Assembly: GCA_900556425.1 (NCBI GenBank)
Contig: USOR01000023.1
Coordinates: 1 to 10,093, forward strand
Source of the DNA: an uncultured Coriobacteriaceae bacterium
GTDB taxonomy: Bacteria > Actinomycetota > Coriobacteriia > Coriobacteriales > QAMH01
Direction: 5' to 3'
Length of the DNA: 10,093 nucleotides
Shown: positions 6,785 to 10,093 of the stretch, in pieces
Layout: each line of letters opens with the position of its first letter
Position numbering within the stretch: position 1 is the first letter of the stretch
Translations under genes and position numbers: made by a program
Notes under the pieces: generated by a model
The model's input: only the letters and a program-made list of their open reading frames with translations
Databases searched by the model: none
What the model was told of the DNA's origin: nothing

Positions 6785-8203
6785 TTATTTAGACATTATG
6801 ACTGGTATGTTTTCGTCTGCAGGTTCATCCAGGTGATCTTGATAGACATAATATCTAGTTTCTCGTGCTATCATGCCCGAAAGCAGCAGGATCATGATGA
6901 TGTTGGGTAGGGCCATGAGCGCGTTTCCTATATCGGAAACGGTCCAGACGATGTCGCCGACACCCAATCCGCCGAGAATGCCCACGACAACGTAGATGAC
7001 TTGATAGGGAACGATTGCCCGCTTGCCGAAGAGGTAGGTGGCGCAACGGTTCCCGTAGTAACTCCATCCCAGAATCGTCGAATAGGCAAAGCTCACCATG
7101 CCAATGACGAGCACCGGCGTGCCGACGTAGGGGATGGTGGCAAAGGCGGCATTCGCCAGATCGGCACCAGCTTGCAGGGAACCATCCATGACGATGTCGG
7201 GATGGGCGAGCATCGTCGAAACGAGGACGAGTCCCGTGATGAGGCAGATCACGACCGTCGACCAGAAGGTGCCGGTCGAGGCAATAAGTGCCTGACGTGC
7301 GGGATTGCGGGTGCTCGCGGCTGCCGCAACGATGGGGGCCGTGCCGAGGCCGGACTCGTTGGAAAACAGCCCGCGGGCACATCCGTATTGCAAGGCGATC
7401 ATGATGCCGCTGCCCACTGCACCGCCAAATGCCGCCTTACTCGTGAAAGCGCATTCGAGGATGAGCAAAAGCGTCTGGCCCAGGTAGGGAGCGTTTGCGA
7501 CAAGGATGACAAGGCAACCCATGGCATATGCCGCCGCCATGAAGGGAACGAGTTTCTCGCAGACGCTCGTAATGGACTTGACGCCGCCGAATATGACCAC
7601 GGCAACGAACACTGCGATGATGAGCGATACGACCCACTTGGGAATCATGGGGAAGTTCCCGCATATGATGCCCGTCATCGCCGATGATTGGACGGCAGAA
7701 CCCGTCCCGAGCGTCGCGACGACGGCAAAGGCAGCAAAGAGAACGGCACCGAGCTTGGCCCAGAAGGGAACAGAGCCGTCAGGGCGTTTGAACGCGCGTT
7801 CCCAAGCGTACATGGCCCCGCCGAGCATCTGCCCGCGATGATCCTTGACGCGGTACTTGATGGCCGCGTAGACCTCAGTGTACTTTGTCGCGATTCCGAA
7901 GACGCCGGTAAGCCACATCCAGAAGACAGCACCAGGGCCGCCTGCGATGATTGCGGTTGCGACGCCGACAATCGATCCGGTTCCGATGGTGCCGGCAAGG
8001 GCGGTCACCAATGCGCCAAACTGCGAGACATCACCTTCGCCTTCGTCATCCCTTTGCACGGAGAGCTTGATGGCGAGCGGTAACTTGCGCTGTATGAACC
8101 CCGTGCGAACCGTGAGAAAGACATGCGTCCCAAGGAGGAGGCATATCATGACGGGGCCCCAGACGAAGGCGTCTATCTGGTTGAGGAGCAACGAAAGATC
8201 CAT
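6785..8203 (-). CDS. Sodium:alanine/glycine symporter, AGCS family
   Basis: This 472-residue membrane protein takes up a neutral amino acid, usually alanine or glycine, with Na+. It begins with the family-typical FVWGPVMICLLLGTHVFLTVRTGFIQ. It contains the hallmark GTIGTGSIVGVATAI followed by AGGPGAVFWMW, and TKYTEVYAAIKYR. GLFSNESGLGTAPIVAAAA and GWSYYGNRCATYLFG follow. Length and order match complete family members such as AgcS/DagA. The exact substrate cannot be read from sequence by eye. ATG 8203 is preceded by an AT-rich leader with only a weak GGGAA about 12 bases upstream, but the residues after it match the family N-terminus, so I keep this start. It is separated from dut by a hairpin, so it is probably transcribed alone. 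Confidence 0.93.
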   Translation of the reverse strand: MDLSLLLNQIDAFVWGPVMICLLLGTHVFLTVRTGFIQRKLPLAIKLSVQRDDEGEGDVSQFGALVTALAGTIGTGSIVGVATAIIAGGPGAVFWMWLTGVFGIATKYTEVYAAIKYRVKDHRGQMLGGAMYAWERAFKRPDGSVPFWAKLGAVLFAAFAVVATLGTGSAVQSSAMTGIICGNFPMIPKWVVSLIIAVFVAVVIFGGVKSITSVCEKLVPFMAAAYAMGCLVILVANAPYLGQTLLLILECAFTSKAAFGGAVGSGIMIALQYGCARGLFSNESGLGTAPIVAAAASTRNPARQALIASTGTFWSTVVICLITGLVLVSTMLAHPDIVMDGSLQAGADLANAAFATIPYVGTPVLVIGMVSFAYSTILGWSYYGNRCATYLFGKRAIVPYQVIYVVVGILGGLGVGDIVWTVSDIGNALMALPNIIMILLLSGMIARETRYYVYQDHLDEPADENIPVIMSK

Positions 8204-8262
8204 AATATAATTAAGTTCCCATAAGATACATTATCAGACATACAGCACTTGAAGATAGAAAG

Positions 8263-8310
8263 AGCTCCAGACATGTAGAGGCACATATAAGCACCTGCAT
8301 GCCTGGAGCT
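8263..8310 (-). terminator. Probable intrinsic terminator after dut
   Basis: Arms 8263-8278 and 8295-8310 form a 16-position stem. Read on the - strand it has one G-U wobble and one mismatch and is followed by CTTTCTATCTT, a moderately T-rich tail. On the + strand the same positions give two A/C mismatches and no T-run, so the structure is oriented to stop nrdR-dut transcription. The dut stop is 12 bases before the stem. Confidence 0.65.
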
Positions 8311-8322
8311 TATGAGGGTACG

Positions 8323-8766
8323 CTACTTGCCGGTTGAGCCGAATCCACCAGAAGAACGCTCGGTCTCGTCAAGCTCGTTTACTTCGAGCAGCTCGACAAC
8401 GGGAACCTCTTGAATGACAAGCTGCGCAACGCGGTCTCCACGTTTAATGGCAATTTCGCTTTGCGTGTCTGTATTGAGTCCGATCACGCCGATTTCTCCG
8501 CGATACCCGCTATCTATGAGCCCTGGCGTGTTCACTATGGAGAAACCCTGCTTGGCGGCAAGACCGCTGCGAGGCTGCACGAAGCCCGCATAACCCTGAG
8601 GAATGGCAATGGCGATGCCCGTTGGGATCATAACGCGCTGTCCTGGCTGCAAGGTCACGTCCTTGGCCGCATAGAGATCGAGCCCTGCATCGCCCGGATT
8701 GGCGTATGCGGGCGTTGGCAGCTCTTCATCGAGCTTCTTGAGTTTGAGCGTGATGGTCTTACTCAT
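8323..8766 (-). CDS. dut: Deoxyuridine 5'-triphosphate nucleotidohydrolase (dUTPase)
   Basis: It hydrolyses dUTP to dUMP and pyrophosphate, keeping uracil out of DNA and feeding dTMP synthesis. The 147-residue trimeric-type enzyme shows all five motifs. These are DAGLDLYA (residues 26-33), PRSGLAAK (65-72), NTPGLIDSGYRGEI (79-92, with catalytic Asp85 and Tyr88), RGDRVAQLVI (109-118) and the flexible C-terminal loop RSSGGFGSTG (137-146). Its start lies inside the end of nrdR (8-base overlap) and is served by AGGAG at 8774-8778, seven bases away, so the two are co-transcribed and probably coupled. Placement behind nrdR joins two controls of the dNTP pool. It looks intact and functional. Confidence 0.97.
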   Translation of the reverse strand: MSKTITLKLKKLDEELPTPAYANPGDAGLDLYAAKDVTLQPGQRVMIPTGIAIAIPQGYAGFVQPRSGLAAKQGFSIVNTPGLIDSGYRGEIGVIGLNTDTQSEIAIKRGDRVAQLVIQEVPVVELLEVNELDETERSSGGFGSTGK

Positions 8767-9259
8767 CTTCTAGCTCCTGAACGTCGGTGGCCGATGCTGC
8801 ATCAGCTGCGCTTTCAGTCAGGCTCTCAAGCTCTTCGCGCAGCTCGTCGATATCCTTGAAATCCTTGTAGACCGAGGCAAAGCGAATATACGCGACTTTA
8901 TCCAAATCACCCAATCTTATGAGAACCTGGTCTCCCAAGGACGAGGAAGGGATAGGTCCACGATATGTGTTGCGAATATCATTTTCGACCATGTCGACAA
9001 AGGCTTCGAGCGTATGAAGCGAAACATTGCGTTTGGCAGTTGCCGAGAGCAGACTCTTGAGAAGCTTGGAGCGATCGAAAGGCTCGATGTGCTCGTCTCG
9101 TTTGAGAACCATGATAGGTTCCTCTTCCCTTCTCTCGAAGGTCGTGAAACGTGTTCCGCACTCGAGGCATTCTCTCCTGCGCTTTATGCTTGCTCCGTCG
9201 TCAAATGAACGCGAATCGATTACCCGGGATTCTTTACAGCTGCAGTTTGGGCAAAGCAT
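8759..9259 (-). CDS. nrdR: Transcriptional repressor NrdR
   Basis: NrdR represses ribonucleotide reductase genes when its ATP-cone senses enough dATP/ATP. The 166-residue protein has the N-terminal zinc ribbon CPNC (C3, C6) and CLECGTRFTTFE (C31, C34). Between them lies VIDSRSFDDGASIKRRRE, which contributes the basic DNA-contact surface. An ATP-cone domain follows from about 47 to 135 (MVLKRDEHIEPFDRSKL ... YIRFASVYKDF). It is somewhat longer than the usual ~150 residues because of an acidic tail (ELESLTESAADAASATD...). The ATG at 9259 has GAGGAG at 9265-9270, five bases upstream. A weak - strand promoter (GATAAT at 9283-9288, poor -35) may supplement readthrough from the SOS-type gene 107 bases upstream. 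I saw no full NrdR box in the window, so its target nrd operon is elsewhere. The lexA / small gene / nrdR order matches actinobacteria. Confidence 0.97.
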   Translation of the reverse strand: MLCPNCSCKESRVIDSRSFDDGASIKRRRECLECGTRFTTFERREEEPIMVLKRDEHIEPFDRSKLLKSLLSATAKRNVSLHTLEAFVDMVENDIRNTYRGPIPSSSLGDQVLIRLGDLDKVAYIRFASVYKDFKDIDELREELESLTESAADAASATDVQELEDE

Positions 9260-9366
9260 CCGTTCTCCTCACTTTGCGTTGAATTATCAAGTAGCGTGAT
9301 TCTAACAGAGAACGATGGTCATACGGCCGAGCTTGCACGAGCGTTTGCCCCAGCTGCCTCCCCTTT

Positions 9367-9654
9367 TTACATGAAGGAGAAAACGAAAAGGGCGCCTATG
9401 GCCACGGTGCACGCAGCGAAGGCAAAGACTCGCTCACGCATGCCATTGAGGAAAACGTGATGTGCGCGCGAATCGAGCACGTCGTGCACATCCGAGGAGA
9501 AATCGCCGCCGTGCAAATAGCCGAACGCCATATTTGCCATACGGTCTAATAGCGATTCACGCGTGCGTGGCATGCCCTGGATAACGGTAAGCTGCGGTTG
9601 CACATTGACTGATGTGAGCATCATGTTGGCTTCTTGCGTGCGGAGAGCGTTCAT
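9367..9654 (-). CDS. Small single-span membrane protein, candidate SOS cell-division inhibitor
   Basis: I do not recognise a domain in this 95-residue protein. The start is well supported: AGGAGG at 9660-9665, five bases before the ATG. Residues 1-72 are mostly polar with several basic residues (PRTRESLLDRMANMAFGYL, then SRAHHVFLNGMRER). The last ~20 (FAFAACTVAIGALFVFSF) form one membrane span ending almost at the C-terminus. Basic residues just before the span predict the N-terminus inside the cell and a tail anchor. No LysM domain or N-terminal signal is present. The gene is divergent from lexA, shares its three SOS boxes and is followed by nrdR. In C. glutamicum divS and in M. tuberculosis Rv2719c hold this place, and yneA is divergent from lexA in Bacillus; these products delay division after DNA damage. 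The role is inferred from position and operators, not similarity. Confidence 0.8.
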   Translation of the reverse strand: MNALRTQEANMMLTSVNVQPQLTVIQGMPRTRESLLDRMANMAFGYLHGGDFSSDVHDVLDSRAHHVFLNGMRERVFAFAACTVAIGALFVFSFM

Positions 9655-9723
9655 GTTGACCTCCTGTTTGCTTCATGTACGTGCCCGTTTGTTATATCCG
9701 TTACCTGTGACACGGTTTTAAAC

Positions 9724-9737
9724 CGAACATCTGTTCT
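9724..9737. promoter_or_regulatory. LexA binding site (SOS box 1)
   Basis: CGAACATCTGTTCT has a perfect GAACA-TC-TGTTC dyad and fits the Gram-positive/actinobacterial SOS consensus GAAC-N4-GTTC. It is the most symmetric of three boxes. It lies about where transcription of the - strand small gene would start. Confidence 0.88.
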
Positions 9738-9743
9738 CGATAT

Positions 9744-9772
9744 ATAATATACGAACATCTGTTTGATGCCAA
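9744..9772 (-). promoter_or_regulatory. Promoter of the small membrane protein gene
   Basis: On the - strand TTGGCA (9772-9767), a 17-bp spacer and TATTAT (9749-9744) each match five of six sigma-70 type consensus bases. Box 2 fills the spacer and box 1 covers the likely start site, the layout expected of a LexA-repressed gene. The leader would be about 80 bases. Confidence 0.65.
9752..9765. promoter_or_regulatory. LexA binding site (SOS box 2)
   Basis: CGAACATCTGTTTG carries the same core with one change in the right half-site (GTTT for GTTC), and C/G flanks that also pair. It sits wholly inside the 17-bp spacer of the - strand promoter and just downstream of a + strand TATAAT, so LexA bound here should block both directions. 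Confidence 0.88.
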
Positions 9773-9779
9773 TAAAAAA

Positions 9780-9793
9780 CGAACATCTGTTTG
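9780..9793. promoter_or_regulatory. LexA binding site (SOS box 3)
   Basis: It is identical over 14 bases to box 2 and exactly 28 bp from it. It overlaps the -35 of a possible proximal lexA promoter (9791-9819), which would give autorepression. Confidence 0.85.
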
Positions 9794-9841
9794 TAATTAA
9801 CGAGGATTTCGTCTAAACTCTTTGATAACGAGTCCGGGAGG

Positions 9842-10093
9842 ATGGCATGGATAACGAAACGCCAGCAACAGATACTTGATTACATTCGAAAGTGCATCGA
9901 GGTAAAGCACTATCCCCCATCTGTGCGTGAGATTGGCCAGGCCATTGGCCTATCTTCCCCCTCCACTGTCCATGCGCATCTCAACGCGCTTGAGGCAAAG
10001 GGATATATCAGGCGTGACGGGGCTAAATCACGGTCCATGGTCATTACGGGGGCAGAGCAAGAGCAGAAGACGCCGGCAGGCAATACGTCGTCT
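9842..10093 (+). CDS. lexA: SOS repressor LexA, N-terminal DNA-binding domain (runs off right edge)
   Basis: LexA represses DNA-damage genes and cleaves itself when RecA is activated. The 84 codons present give the winged-helix domain: [15 protein letters not shown], then [20 protein letters not shown] and [16 protein letters not shown], a clear match to the LexA family. The linker has begun ([13 protein letters not shown]); the Ala-Gly cleavage site and Ser/Lys catalytic pair lie outside the window. The start is odd: GGGAGG (9836-9841) touches the ATG at 9842 with no spacing, while an out-of-frame ATG at 9847 has ideal spacing. An in-frame ATA at 9851 is well spaced but a rare start. No other in-frame ATG, GTG or TTG exists back to the stop at 9794. 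Three SOS boxes upstream indicate autoregulation. Confidence 0.95.
   Translation, partial: MAWITKRQQQILDYIRKCIEVKHYPPSVREIGQAIGLSSPSTVHAHLNALEAKGYIRRDGAKSRSMVITGAEQEQKTPAGNTSS
9847..9879 (+). other. Possible 10-codon ORF overlapping the lexA start
   Basis: ATG at 9847 lies five bases after GGGAGG (9836-9841) and reads [10 protein letters not shown] followed by TGA, in a different frame from lexA. It may compete for ribosomes or be accidental. Only its unusually good spacing supports it. Confidence 0.2.

Larger units (their letters stand above)
9743..9819 (+). promoter_or_regulatory. lexA promoter region (two candidates)
   Basis: A perfect TATAAT stands at 9743-9748 without a convincing -35; box 1 occupies the spacer area upstream. 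A second candidate is TTGTAA (9791-9796), a 17-bp spacer and TAAACT (9814-9819), each four of six, with box 3 overlapping the -35. Either would be repressed by LexA. The sequence alone does not decide which is used. Confidence 0.4.

Overview
This window carries ordinary bacterial chromosomal genes from a GC-rich, Gram-positive type genome. The likely source is an actinomycete, perhaps a gut Coriobacteriia/Eggerthellaceae member. The evidence is the GatCAB amidotransferase, SOS boxes of the Bacillus/actinobacterial GAAC-N4-GTTC type rather than the E. coli type, and the order lexA <> small membrane gene - nrdR, which matches Corynebacterium and Mycobacterium. The taxonomic call is an inference. 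I saw no rRNA or tRNA gene, CRISPR array, insertion sequence or phage gene.

Left part (1-4234, + strand): the 3' end of gatA overlaps a complete gatB (tRNA-dependent amidotransferase). Packed behind them are a PflX-type radical SAM protein and a geranylgeranyl-reductase-like FAD oxidoreductase. The oxidoreductase is broken by a one-base frame change near position 3655, just after an 18-bp perfect palindrome. A hairpin at 4205-4234 closes the cluster and faces a convergent gene.

Middle part (4261-8322): two sodium-coupled transporters on the - strand (an SSS-family symporter and an AGCS-family amino-acid symporter) flank a + strand VanZ-like membrane protein. A 347-bp region without a gene separates the divergent SSS and VanZ genes. 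It holds a strong hairpin and a plausible VanZ promoter.

Right part (8323-10093): this is a DNA-stress and nucleotide-pool cluster. On the - strand are a 95-residue single-span membrane protein, nrdR (ribonucleotide reductase repressor) and dut (dUTPase); nrdR and dut overlap by 8 bases. Divergent from them, the start of lexA runs off the right edge. The lexA/small-gene intergenic region contains three near-identical LexA boxes at an exact 28-bp period. One sits inside the spacer of a good promoter for the small gene.

The position and operators make the small gene a strong candidate SOS-induced cell-division inhibitor, the counterpart of yneA/divS/Rv2719c. It has no LysM domain and has a C-terminal rather than N-terminal membrane anchor. 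It is the most interesting item here.
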